The notes beneath the pieces are model-generated. The model did no database searches and was not told where the DNA came from. It was given only the letters and a program-made list of their open reading frames with translations. From Lantana camara (taxonomy: Eukaryota; Streptophyta; Magnoliopsida; Lamiales; Verbenaceae): DNA of 64,000 nucleotides. Of this stretch, positions 48,261 through 59,673 are shown in pieces (the first letter of the stretch is position 1; each line of letters starts with the position of its first letter). The translations under genes and the position numbers were made by a program. The stretch covers positions 100,660,001 through 100,724,000 of the forward strand of contig CM074858.1 in NCBI GenBank assembly GCA_037501455.1. The letters run 5' to 3'.

Positions 48261-48681
48261 AGATAGCAATTGATGCTTTACCATGTTCTTATTGTTTTGT
48301 TGGAAGGACTCTTTGTTCTTAGTTGGGGGAGCAAATTCAGAAAAAATTGAGCTGAGCTGGTGGAGTGTTAGTTTTGGAAGTAGTTTTTGAGGTCTGAAAT
48401 GAGTTAAGGTTATTAAACATGATTCAAGGGGTGTAAATGTGACTTCATTAAAAATTGAAAGCTGTTTCCTGCTGTTGTATGGTGGTATACATCACTCGAG
48501 CTCGTATTCAGTTCGGCGTAAATGAGCTTATCGAGTTTGTTGGCATACATGATTTGAGCTCGTATCGAGTTTTGAAATACATTCGGGATATAAGTTTTGA
48601 AAGTTGGCTGTAGGTGAGTCGAGTTTGGTGTAAATGAGTTGAAGCTCCTATTGAGTTTTGAAAGAAATTATGCGATAGAAG
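48261..48681. other. Spacer downstream of PMT gene
   Basis: No gene seen. Repeated GAGCTCGTAT(C)GAGTTTTGAA-type phrases at 48495-48660 look like a small decayed repeat. Confidence 0.5.
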
Positions 48682-48839
48682 CTCTTAAAAAGAGTAAATT
48701 ACATTTTTGGTCCCACAGGATTGGGTCATTTGCAATTTTGGTCCCATTGGATTCAATTTGTGACATTTTTGGTCCAAACAGTTAAATTCGTAGGGAGGAA
48801 AACGGTCAAATAAAATTATTGATAAAAAAAAAAACTCTA

Positions 48840-48912
48840 TGAGCTTCGTAGCCCAGCGGTTAGGGAGCCCTCTTTCATCCATGAGGTCTTGGGTTCCAAC
48901 CATATGCCACAC
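48840..48912 (+). repeat. tRNA-like segment in left TIR
   Basis: GAGCTTCGTAGCCCAGCGGT, then TAGGGAG..., GAGGTCTTGGGTTCCAACC resembles the D-arm/box A and T-arm/box B of a tRNA (box B usually GGTTCGAACC). It recurs inverted in the right TIR at 50703-50775 with an intact GGTTCGAACC. The acceptor stem does not pair, so it is not a working tRNA. Confidence 0.6.
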
Positions 48913-48949
48913 CTTTTTTGTTCAAATAATTATTATGCTTAAATATAAA

Positions 48950-49285
48950 TTAATTTTAATAATAATAAATATATTATTATGTTAAAATAAATATATTATA
49001 AATAATTATGTTAAAATATTTTTAAGTATAATATATATTATATATTATATACATTAAACTTTTAATGTATATAATATATAATATATATATGTACAAAATG
49101 TATATTATGTATTTATAAAAAATAATATTTATATACTATAAGTATTAAATATTAAATATTTATATATAATATACACACGTATATATATATATATATATAC
49201 TATTAATATATGTAATATATATACGTACAAAATGTATATTATGTATTTATAAAAAATACATTTATATATAGCATACAAACGTGTG

Positions 49286-49317
<32 letters not shown>

Positions 49318-49464
49318 AAATATATAATATATATAATATACGAACGTGTATATATATTAGTACGTTAAAATAAAAATATAATATATTATTATGTTAAAAT
49401 ATTTTTAAGCTATAATATATATTTGTATATTATATGTATTATTTATTATATATATTAATTTTAA

Positions 49465-49508
<44 letters not shown>

Positions 49509-49907
49509 AAATTAATATATATTATATATAATATACAAATATTAATATATAATATATCGACGTATAAAATGTATATTATGTATTTATAAAAAATAATACT
49601 TATATACTATATGTATTGAATATTATATATTTATATATCATATACGTGTAATTATTATGTTAAAATATAAATTAATTATAATAATAATAATATAATATAA
49701 ATATTTTAGTACGTTAAAATAAAAATATAATATAGTATTATGTTAAAATATTTTTTAACCTATAAATTAATTTTAATAATAATATATTTATGTTACAATA
49801 AATATATTATATATAATACAATAAAAATATAATATATTATTATGTTAAAATATTTTTTAAGCTATAATATTATTTAATATATATGCGTGTGTATATTATA
49901 ATATATT
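48950..49907. repeat. AT-rich degenerate tandem region
   Basis: Made of repeated blocks such as TATTATGTTAAAATATTTTT (about 48975-49020, 49388, 49738, 49840), TACAAAATGTATATTATGTA (about 49091, 49213, 49563) and (TA)n runs. Essentially no G or C clusters and no genes. Confidence 0.8.
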
Positions 49908-50646
49908 TGATGGGGTCAAAATACGCTCATCCCTATCCTGACACGTGGCACCTCAGGGATGATGACACTTGCCTCTCTAAGATTGCATCAGACACACACG
50001 AGCGCTCAGACTCACAAGCGCCAATATCCTTCAAAAGCACGTGCCGTCTCTGGTACTTACGCACATGATTATCGCTACCGCTCTCTCACGAGCGCCATTT
50101 ACGTTATATGGCAAATGTTTCAATCTATCAAGGGAGCCCTCTTCAAGCGCTACATTCCCTCAGAGTGGTTTTCCCCTCCAACTCCTTACACAAACCTTGG
50201 CCCTCATCCCTTAGCGGACTCCTTGGCCCCCAAGGCTTTTGGTTGTCACGAGCACGCTCTCAAGCCCTCGTTACCAACCCCCCAAACGGCTTTCTGACAC
50301 ACCGTACATGCCCGCGCACCTGCCACTGTTGCCAACACTAACTTCCAGCAGCTTTTGCAGAAGACTCCTCCTAGATTTCTCTCTCACAGCGCCACGTGTT
50401 AGGGTAACATTCGGCTAGGACCACATGCGGCAAATGACCAAAGGGTCCCTGACCCTCAACTATAAATAAACAGAGTCATCTCCTTCACGGTAAGCAACCC
50501 CCATTTCTGCAAATTCATACTTAGCTTACACTTTCTCTTTCAGATCCTCATCTGACTTGGGCGTCGGAGAGCCAAACTGGGTATCACCCCCAGTTCCCCC
50601 AGCTTGGCCTTGATCGGACTCTGTAACCCATATTCAGAACCCATCA
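49908..50646 (+). mobile_element. Solo LTR, Tat-like, TSD ATATT
   Basis: 739 bp from TGATGGGGTC to GAACCCATCA with ATATT on both sides (49903-49907, 50647-50651). A TATA box CTATAAATA (about 50460) and the block CTGACTTGGGCGTCGGAGAG tie it to the O1 and O4 LTRs. No internal region is present, so it is a recombination remnant. Confidence 0.82.
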
Positions 50647-50990
50647 ATATTATTATTAAAATTAATTTATATTTAAGCATAATAATTATTTGAACCAAAA
50701 AGGTGTGGCATATGGTTCGAACCTAAGACCTCATGGATGAAAGAGGTCTCCCTAACAGTTGGGCTACGAAGCTCGTGGCGTTTTTTTTATCAATAATTTT
50801 ATTTGACCGTTTTCCTCCCTTACGAATTTAACGGCAAAATCCATTTTTCGTCCAAAATTTAACGGTTGGGACAAAAAATATCAAATTGAATCCAATGGGA
50901 CCAAAATTGTCACTTTTTGAAACAATGGGACCAAAATTGCAAATGACCCAATTCTATGGGACCAAAAATGTAATTTTCTCCTCTTAAAAA

Positions 50991-51962
50991 TCTCTGAGCC
51001 TGTGCACAGAGTTGAAGAAAGTTGGATTCTTATAGCGTACTGAAAATTTTATGTGCTTGAGTTAAAAATCATGAACTCAACTTGATTTCAGAACATGGGG
51101 ATAACTGTAAATATGATTGTAGGAAAGGTGCAATCATATAAACTTCTTTCTGACTCAATCAATCTTAATCGTTTATACAATTTATTATTGTAGTTTAATA
51201 GTTTGAAACTATACTAGTTTAATTAAATATTTTGTGTTTTAGTCACCGGAAGAAGAGCCTACATTTTAATGGACTGATCGAGTTCGAACACATAATGGGA
51301 TACGACACTAAAAAAACTTCTTCAATCAACAGTACGAGTGATGTAATACATTGTTATTTGTCTAAAAATGACATCAATCTAGGAAGCTTCGCTTTATAAA
51401 TGACTATGACAATTAGGAATGGAATCAGAATTTATAATGAGGAGAGAGGAAGAATATAATATCAAAAATATAAATAATATTATTTTTAAAAATGGTGAAA
51501 CTGTAATTTGTTTTAAGAGTAAAATCTGTAATTAGGAGGAACGAAATCCAAAATTAGAAAGAAACAAATGAAATTTTTCTGAAATAATAAATAGTAATTA
51601 TTTTTTTAAATTTAAGGGGCGGGGGCCACCCCCTTAGCTCTGTCTCTGATGACAATATTAATAAAGAAAAAATTTATACTATTATATAGTTATTTATTTC
51701 CATTGTGAATTGATATGATCGTAGGTTATTTAACTTAATTATAATATTTATTTAAGCAAAAATCGGTAATCAATAAGCTCTTTTATTTAATTTGATGTCA
51801 TTGAATAAATTCAACTTTATTTAAACCAATCTTTTTGATTCTTCTCACTCATCATATTGCCCTACAATGTTAATTACGGTCATTTTTCAATATTTTATAA
51901 AATATATAATATTTTAACGTTTCATGCATCGTATGAGCTTTGCAACTATTATATATACAAAG
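50991..51962. other. AT-rich spacer
   Basis: No gene. A GC-rich scrap (GGGGCGGGGGCCACCCCCTT at 51616) looks like part of a decayed transposon end. Confidence 0.5.
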
Positions 51963-52701
51963 TGATAAGGGAAAAATTGGGAATGCTGGCATGACTCCAC
52001 GTGACATCGCAGGAGAGTCCTATGTGGCCCCACAGCTGGTAGCTCCTTGCCATGTCACTCTACCTCAATCCAGAATGTATTACTCTTCGAGCCAACACTT
52101 GTCACATAGTTTGGAGAAGCCTTGTCCATTGTACTCGTTGGGCTCTAAGCACTTCGACCCAGGAAGGCCCTCGACCTAGAGCCCTTTCGAGCCAAGTGCA
52201 ATATCTACCCAAGTTGTGCAGGTACATGCGTATTAAATGTCAATATCCCTCCTTGTAATGCAGCCCACGCCTAGTACTAACTCTGCGGTGCTTTTGGCAG
52301 GACAAGTACATAACATCTTATCGGAACACACTGTTCCAGTTGGCTGCGCCATCCCTCATGATGACCAGATCCACACTTTCCGCGAGGTGTACTTCCACGT
52401 ACAAGGCTCCCAACTATAAATACACCCTCATGTATTACTCAGGTAAGCAAGTATTCACGTATTAATTGGTCTCTCACTTCCTTTGCATTTTCGACCCAGT
52501 CTCGATCGAGCCGTCTGACTTGAGCGTTGGAGTGCCAAAATGGGTTCAACCCTCATATTCCTCCGTTTTGGCATTTGACCTCACGTTTGCTCCTTTTTCC
52601 AGCTTAAGAAGATCCAGAGTTCATTCCACTTCAACAAATATCTTATGTGATTGGGAGTCTACGCTTGCCGTTTCGTACATAGCCAAATTTAGACACCATC
52701 A
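51963..52701 (+). mobile_element. O4 5' LTR
   Basis: 739 bp from TGATAAGGG to CACCATCA, with a TATA box CTATAAATACACC at about 52414 and the shared block CTGACTTGAGCGTTGGAGTG (52517). It is related to, but clearly diverged from, the O1 LTR. Confidence 0.8.
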
Positions 52702-52758
52702 TCTTGGCGCCATCTGTGGGAAACTCTGATTGAAAAGCCATTTTCGAGAATCCCAACT

Positions 52759-53102
52759 ATGGTTCAGACAAGATACGGGCGTAGAGTTTACGGTGAGAAC
52801 GGGGAAGAGCTCTTCCCTGATCTCAATGCTCCAGAGGGAGGTTTCCCACCACCTCCTGCCGTCGCAACAACCACCTTGGCAGGCCCCAGCGCCCCTGCAA
52901 AGGTTGTTCTTTTTAAAGCAAACCTAGACGCCTACTTCAAGCAATGCAAAGCGAAAGCTCTAGCCGCACCCAGAGAGAATAGATAGCCAAATATGCCCGT
53001 TGCTCCAAGAGCGAGTCCTCTCATAGTCACTCCTCAGATAGTAGCATATCCTTCTGTCTACGCTCCACCAATGCAATATGCTGTCCAACAACACAGCTAT
53101 TG
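52759..53102 (+). pseudogene. O4 gag N-terminal part, split by M1
   Basis: ATG 52759 opens MVQTRYGRRVYGENGEELFP, then APEGGFPPPPAV. A TAG at 52984-52986 interrupts the frame, which continues NMPVAPRASPLIVTPQIVAY and PPMQYAVQQHSY until M1 begins at 53103. The proline and tyrosine-rich PPM(Q/L)Y phrase is where O1 gag was also hit by O2. Confidence 0.75.
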
Positions 53103-56084
53103 TGTAGCATCCCACACGGTGGGTTACCACTTCCCCCGTACCTAAGCCCAATCCACATATGAGATGGGAAACCCTTACATGAACCAAGCAGAGGCGAACG
53201 AGAGAGAAACAGACACACACCTAAGCTAGGCGGAACTTAGACCCTTAAACTCAAAACAAAAACACAAAACGAGTGCATATGCGGAAGCGAAACATATATT
53301 CAAATTAGGAAGCACAAACAAAAGGTGACGGGTTCAACTAGCGTAGATACCTAATCCCGAAAATAACAATAATTCTTAAATGCAAATGGGTTCAAACTGT
53401 TTCCTAGAAGCCTGTCCCGAAAATATATCAATTACACAAGTTAAACAAGGTTTACATAAACATACGGTCATACTTATACAGAATTTAAATCAAATGAAAT
53501 GCATAGACCCAAACGAACAAAAGATACGACAGACTCCAAGGACTCGATACACGCCGCCTAGCTTGAACTCCACGACTAGAACCTACACACTAGAAACAAA
53601 AGGGGAGAGGGGTCAGTCACACGGACTGAGTGAGGGGCTACCCACACACGCTACATACGTATAAGGAGCAAAGCAAGTACAACACATAATGTTCTTGAAC
53701 TCAGGACTAGTTTTTGCACACTAAAACATTTACCCGTGATACATACATATAGGGGTTTCTTAACAAAACAGAACGAAACTTAACTTAACAAATGCTTACG
53801 TAACTTGCATATCAAATCAATTCATACCTTAGCTTATACTTTCAAAAGATCCATATTTTAACTTAATCATAAGTCTATCCCCGTTTCACGAACTTTAACA
53901 GAGCATACATACCTAACTCGGCGGGAATGAGTACTAGATCCCATCCTGGGCTCCTCATACTAATTACAACACAACAATTAAATGAAACATAACTTACTTA
54001 CAAAATAACCTCCTTCTCCGGCGATGGAAGGGTTGCGCGACCCTAACCATCCAAGTAGAAGAGGGGAGCGCACACACTCAACCCTCAGGGTCCCATCCCC
54101 CCGCCAAACCTTCTGGAGGGTACCGGGTTAGTCCTATCCAATTGGAGGCTACGTTCATGCTTAACCCGACGGCTTACCGCTGTCTCGGGCATCCTGACTC
54201 ATAGACTCCGGGACCCATTAACCAATACAGAACAATACATAGCAAACTTAACCCACTACAGAATAAAACGTAACACAACTTAGGTGACAAACCTTACCTT
54301 GCAACAACTATGCTATACATACATCTCCGTGTCAAATCCATAACCCATCCATAGCTCATAGCTCTCGGCTCATAAGAGGCACACGATTTGAAGCATAGTT
54401 TAATATTGCAAAATAGAACGAATTATAACAAATTAAAACAAGCATACATAGGCTTGTACATAGGGTATCATACTTGAAATGGCTTAGCAAAACTGTAAAC
54501 TTACATATCTCGCATGTATTTACTTACGGTTATAGTTCGCATGCATAGAAAACGAACACGTTTCAATAGGGTTTAATTATAACCTAACCTCATCTTACAC
54601 CAATGGAAACGAGAACTAGACAATCGATCCACCCCGGAATCAACACGGCTAACGAAACACCACCCCGGGTGCACCTGGACAAACTGAAGATATAGAGCAA
54701 GACTTAGACTCAAGGATGAACCAAACATACACGCGTATGCATAGGCACTTAAGAGTTGGAAACACATAGGCAAAACACCTATTCAATTCATTTCATCTAA
54801 AAAGGGGTGCATCTCATAGCTTAACACTAACAGAGTACACATTAAAACATATTCATGTGTGCAATTAATGCAAATAAGAGCAAATCGAAATGCATATAGT
54901 GGCACTTAGTCATTTAAGAACTTATAACACATTTTAGCCTAAAACTGAATCATATAATTACAAAACATAACTTAATACGAAAATTCATATTCATATCATA
55001 ACATAAGTCAAGTTAGGATCATGATCGGGGAGTGATAAAAGCGTAAAACGAGCATATAAAACAAAATCGGACAATTCAACGCCTAAAAACTCACACGCCG
55101 TGTCTCCCTCCAAGAAGAAACTGAGACATGGGTGTGTCTCTCCTCAAGAAGGAAAAGAGACACGGGCGTGTCCGAGATCAGACGCGTAACCACAGCCAGA
55201 CATGGGCGTGTCTCTCACAAGGTGCCTTGGGAGACACGGCCGTGTCTCCCCCCCGAGAAGCAGTCCCAAGTCCGTCATTAATGGCGGACAAGCAACAACA
55301 CACACACACACACACACACTATACCACAACTTCGATTCACACAAAAATCATACCACAAGTAAAGTACAACACGTAGATCACGTATTCGCAAGTACGAGCT
55401 CATGAAATGAGCTTAAACACATTAAATCCCAAATTTGGTACTATTTATCTTCTTTAAGAAAGCAAAGATTCAAGCACTTAAAACAAGATTCAATTGGGAG
55501 AAAACGAAGCATTCGAAGAGAGAAATTAAATGCTTACCTTGGATCGTTGATCGGGCGAGCGAGGAAGCCGGAATGTGAGCTCAAAGTTTGGGGTGAATAG
55601 TGGCAAAATCCCTTCTCCTTTCTCTTCTCCTTGGACCGATTCAAAATGTGAGGAGAGGATGATATTTTCAGCCTTTAAGGTTGAAACGGGTCGGTTAAAC
55701 GGGTATGGTCAAACGGTATCCGATCCATTCGGATCGGATTTTAAAACGGTAGGAAAATCAAATGGCTTTAGAAAAATATAAGGTTTAATTCATTGAATCT
55801 GAATCGACGAAATGAACTCAATGACAAGGCTGGAATTCGAATCCGAATTCCCGAGCTCAAGGTAGCCACGAAGGCTCAAACACCCTAATTACAATTAGGT
55901 CCTTAATTTGCAAATATTGGACTATTGAGTCCAAGTACATTTAATTAAATTCTAATGTGCACTTAATTAAAATAAAGTACAAATTGACACGTAAGGCATG
56001 CGAATAACACGTAAGTCACAAAAATATAGAATTAAACTCTCTCGTGACGTCAGACCTGGATTGCCAAGAAGACCGGGTGTCACA
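53103..56084 (-). mobile_element. M1 3' LTR
   Basis: 2982 bp, on the minus strand TGTGACACCCGGTCTTC...GGGATGCTACA. It carries the GGGAATTCGGATTCGAATTC block (55832-55858), a palindrome cluster (55092-55250) and a (CA)n run (55300-55318). Confidence 0.9.
55092..55250. repeat. M1 palindrome cluster (GAGACACG type)
   Basis: Five copies: CACACGCCGTGTC (about 55092), GAGACATGGGTGTGTCTC (55123-55140), GAGACACGGGCGTGTCCG (55157), AGACATGGGCGTGTCTCT (55198-55215) and a perfect 22-bp palindrome at 55229-55250 built from GGGAGACACGG and its complement. The outer arm GAGACA/TGTCTC is an extension of the GACA/TGTC arm in M2. Confidence 0.92.
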
Positions 56085-56100
56085 ATCTCCCTCCCTTAAG
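56085..56100 (-). promoter_or_regulatory. M1 polypurine tract
   Basis: The minus strand reads CTTAAGGGAGGGAGAT directly before the 3' LTR start; compare AAGGGAGGGAGG in O3. Confidence 0.88.
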
Positions 56101-57273
56101 AGAACCTGGTCCCCAGGTTCGCCTACTCGAGTTTCAAGCTAGAACAACTTTCTGTATTTACCTAAGTTCGAGGTTCATGACGTCCCAACGAGGGTTAGCT
56201 CGAGAAAGGTCTTCAAGCACAAGGGTTTTGAGTCTCCAAATCGATCCGGTTATTTGAATTACTCGAGTGACTCGCACGATTAAGACGGTCTAAGATAGAT
56301 TCAACTCTCACCGTTTGAGTTCATTTGAGTCAACTCTCGAGCTCGGTATTCTCTCGAAGGGCGTGGCTAACGAACTCACCATAACTAAGCCCTAACCGAA
56401 TGTAATGCCCCAACTTCCGGCTTTCCAGGTACGCACGACATGTGTGAATTTTTCCAAGAGTTAGGATTATTTTTAATTCTTTCGTTTATTAAATTCCTAT
56501 AATTCATGATAAATCATATAAATTATATTTCAATGTGATTACATGAAATAAGTATCAAATTGATCATTATTTTAAATTAGTAGACTAAATTTCATGAATA
56601 TATTCTTGGATTAAATTGCTCATTCTTCCTGAGTATGAACTTGATTGCATGAACTAGACAACTTGGGGACTTAATAGCAAATTATGGTGAGTCACCCCAT
56701 CTCTTGGAAGCATCACGTAATATATGCATCTCTTTCATTTCTTCATTTCATATATACACACAAGCATATCCACCTCCATCTCTCTCTCGGTTCCTCCATC
56801 AAAGAAGAAGGGAAAGTGGGAGTTCCTCATCATCATCAAGCTATCTTCCATCCAATTGATTACTTGAAAGCTTGAAGCTTCTTCATCATCTCTCATCTCT
56901 TTCTTTCAAAGATAAGACATGAATTCATGAATTCTTGAATTCATTATGTGAAGCTAGGGTTATGATTCTTAAGGAATAACTTGGTTATGTGGTGCTAGAA
57001 GCATAATTAGGAGCTTTGGACCTGAAATTCTTGCATATACTATGAAATTATGGAGTTATATGATGATTTCTTGTTTGGGTAAAAATTGAGGATTATTATG
57101 ATTAAGGCATGAAACAAGTGTTTACGTGGTTTTTTATTATACTTTAAGCATGAATATATGTTATTTTCATGAATTCTTGTAATTGGAGTTGAATTATAAG
57201 TGTTTTGATGAATTTGGGATGTGGTTCGTGCATTTTCCCCTGTTTCTGCTCTGTTTTTTCTGCAGAACTTGAA

Positions 57274-57390
57274 GGTCGCGGCCGCGACCCCATTTTGGCC
57301 AACTTTCGACTTTTAGGAAAATTGCATGAAAAATTCGGAAAAATACTTGGTCGCGGCCGCGACCATTTTGTGAAGGATGGGCGCGACCCC
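57274..57390. repeat. S2 palindrome cluster (GGTCGCGGCCGCGACC)
   Basis: Two perfect 16-bp palindromes GGTCGCGGCCGCGACC (57274-57289, 57349-57364) and a half copy GGGCGCGACCCC (57379-57390). A third distinct arm sequence around the CGGCCG core. Confidence 0.92.
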
Positions 57391-57898
57391 ACCAGAATCT
57401 GCATTTTGCTCAATTTCGGACCTACGCCATTTTCACCTCGCTTTGAATTAAAAAACGTGCCATATAGCGTTGGAAAGATCTTTGTGTCTAGTTTCATATC
57501 CAATAAACAAAACTCAATTCCAACTTCTAGAACTTAAGATATTTCAGTTTTCCTACCGCATGCGCATTTTAAAAAATTATCAGTTTTTACCAAACTTTGC
57601 CAAAACCCATCTTATTGCATTCTTTTCACTTTCTTGGCTCCAGTATGTGGCTTATATGAGTTATAAACTTGGTTTAGTGATAAATATGCTCTTAAATTGA
57701 CATTCCTTAACTATTAATACATGACATCTTGATTATGATTAAGCCGTGCGTCATATTTGGTATTATTATTGAGTCATTGTCTTACAAGTGCGTCATGTCC
57801 CATTTTCTTGTCCAGTGGTTCTCCAGAGCAGCGATTGGGATCAATGAGCGCGTTCACATGAATCATCGTGTTACCTGTCAGCAAGCAATTCAGGCTCA

Positions 57899-58090
57899 TG
57901 CAAAGCAATGCGTGTAGCTTGATTAATGTTATAGTCGTGCAAAGCAATGCGCGTACCGTGATTGGACCGTTCAAGTGATTGCAAGCAACTCAGGCTCATG
58001 GAAAACAATGCATGTAGTTTTATTAGTGTCATGTTCATGCAAAGCAATGCATGCAACGTGATTAATGTCATGATCATGCAAAGCAATGCA
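57899..58090. repeat. S2 internal degenerate tandem repeat
   Basis: Phrases CATGCAAAGCAATGC(A/G) and GTGATTAATGTCATG recur about five times. Just after, a GGAGTGATGG(A/G)GTTTATGGG repeat follows (58155-58240). Confidence 0.8.
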
Positions 58091-58618
58091 TGCATCGTGA
58101 TTACCGTGTTATAGTGTTACCGTGAATGGTGAAGGCTCGCAACCTTCCCGTTAATGGAGTGATGGAATGATTGGAGTGATGGAGTTTATGGGGGTGATAG
58201 TGTTTATTGGAGTGATGGGGTTTATGGGAGTGATGGAGATATTTGGGGAAATCCATATATGTACAGTGTTCTTGTAGGTACACAATAAAAGGGAATCAAG
58301 CTGAGTCGAGTCTTTGCATTCGAGCTCCGCACGGTGCATTTATTTAATTATCATTTCAAAGGAACTGTTGTTAATGTTATTTGTTATTTATCTTAAGAGA
58401 TGATAATGTATTGATATGTAAAATTCGCATGTGAACTACTTGATAAATGAACAATGACATAGCATGCTTCCGCTTTACTTTTATACATTATGATATGTAA
58501 TTTGTGAGTTAGTCCCGTTCGCTGCAGGTTGATTCATGTACGGACTATCCATTTCGTGTGTGGATCGACCTGTAGTGCGGGGGTGTGGTATCCTTACGTG
58601 TTGGGGTGCTACACCGAA

Positions 58619-59668
58619 TCTCCTTCCTTGTCAACGATCTAAAGTCCGATGTGTCTAACATCCGGACCATCTTCTTACACCACCAAAATCTTCAAGAAGT
58701 TGTTGACCTCGTTGCAAAGCTCGACCCTCATCTTACCACATAACAACAACTCTTAAACACTCAAAACTACCCACAATGGGTAACCAACAAGCAACAAGAG
58801 TAAACAAACACAAAGCAAAACTAAAGATGCATGATGCACATGATATGCATATTTTAGTGTATCGTTCACCGATGTGGAAAATCTTATTTTGTAATGATTT
58901 GATCGATGCCGAGGTCTCTTTACCCACGGTTAAGCCTTGAAATTCCCAATGCATCTGGTGCTACGAATATCATCCTGATCTTCATCCCACAGTTGTTACC
59001 TATCCTTGGAAATTCCTCTAACCCAACCTTCCACTCTTAAGTCTTCTCTTGGTCTGGTTCTCGTTCCCAAGAATTGAATCACTCGGGCTCCGATTTATCG
59101 TCAACAACCTTATAGCTCGGATCCCTTTACTTGAAGGCTTCCTTGTAGAATCCCAGGAAAGGGGTCTTCTCTTGTAATCATAGTTTCTCTTCGTTAAGGT
59201 GCTCCAAAGTACGATGTTGATTCTCACATTTAGCACCACTCTTTTCTTGGAATATAAGAGAAGTGCATCCAAAGTCTTTTAGGGATCTCATTGAACTCTT
59301 CCTCTAGCCCGGAGACATCTCCTTGCGTTGTCTGCATTGTGAGGTACCCCGGAGTTCCTAACTCCCACACCAATACGTTCCCTAATTTCTTCTCACTTGA
59401 GCACCCTTCTTCATTGGCAAATTTACTTTTTGTCATCTCGCCCTTAGCCCACGACTTCATCCAAGATTTTGCCTCGATCCTTTGATGTCCCTCAAGAGCC
59501 CTACCAAAGTCTTCTCTTAACCCATTTTGAATTCTTTCTTCAAAGGCACGATTGAAAAATGAATCAATCCCCATGCCCCGAGATTTTTGATTATTCCTAT
59601 TTTACGCCCGTTAATGAAATCCTCTTTAGTGGCTCTCGTAGATTCATCATTCCATCTTCGGTACTTCC
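58619..59668 (-). other. M1 interior, no recognised domain
   Basis: About 1.05 kb between the two solo LTRs. On the minus strand a 114-codon frame (59574-59230) contains EGHQRIEAKSWMKSWAKGEM and GNVLVWELGTPGYLTMQT, without any retrotransposon motif I know. Other frames are broken. It replaces the protease and pol expected after gag, and could be element-specific DNA or a captured host fragment. Confidence 0.5.
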
Positions 59669-59673
59669 GTCAC

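Larger units (their letters stand above)
48692..50980. mobile_element. Mutator-like long-TIR foldback element with tRNA-like arms
   Basis: The ends are GAGTAAATTACATTTTTGG and, inverted, GAGAAAATTACATTTTTGG. The 10-mer CTCTTAAAAA flanks both ends (48682-48691, 50981-50990). Arms of about 290 and 330 bp are complementary in order: GTCCC-rich repeats, GGGAGGAAAACGGTCAAATA, a tRNA-like segment and an AT-rich tail. A 9-11 bp duplication plus long TIRs fits the Mutator superfamily. No transposase is present. The centre is degenerate AT-rich repeat DNA plus a later solo LTR (49908-50646). Confidence 0.82.
51963..53102 (+). mobile_element. O4: Tat-like gypsy, 5' part
   Basis: LTR 51963-52701, primer region CTTGGCGCCATCTGTGGGAA (52703-52722) and gag from 52759, cut at 53102 by the minus-strand element M1. 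The rest must lie beyond the window's right edge. Confidence 0.85.
56401..58613 (+). mobile_element. Solo LTR S2, TSD CCGAA
   Basis: 2213 bp from TGTAATGCCCCAACTTCC to TTGGGGTGCTACA, flanked by exact CCGAA (56396-56400, 58614-58618). It sits inside M1 in the opposite orientation. It has a palindrome cluster at 57274-57390 and CAAAGCAATGC(A/G)-type repeats at 57899-58090. Frames in it are not genes. Confidence 0.95.

Noticed and set aside
48840..48912. A functional tRNA gene
   Set aside because: Box A and B are present but the acceptor stem does not pair, the left box B is mutated, and the sequence sits in a transposon TIR.
59230..59574. A 114-codon frame as a new gene
   Set aside because: It is in the M1 interior with stops in adjacent stretches and no known domain; kept only as part of an unexplained segment.
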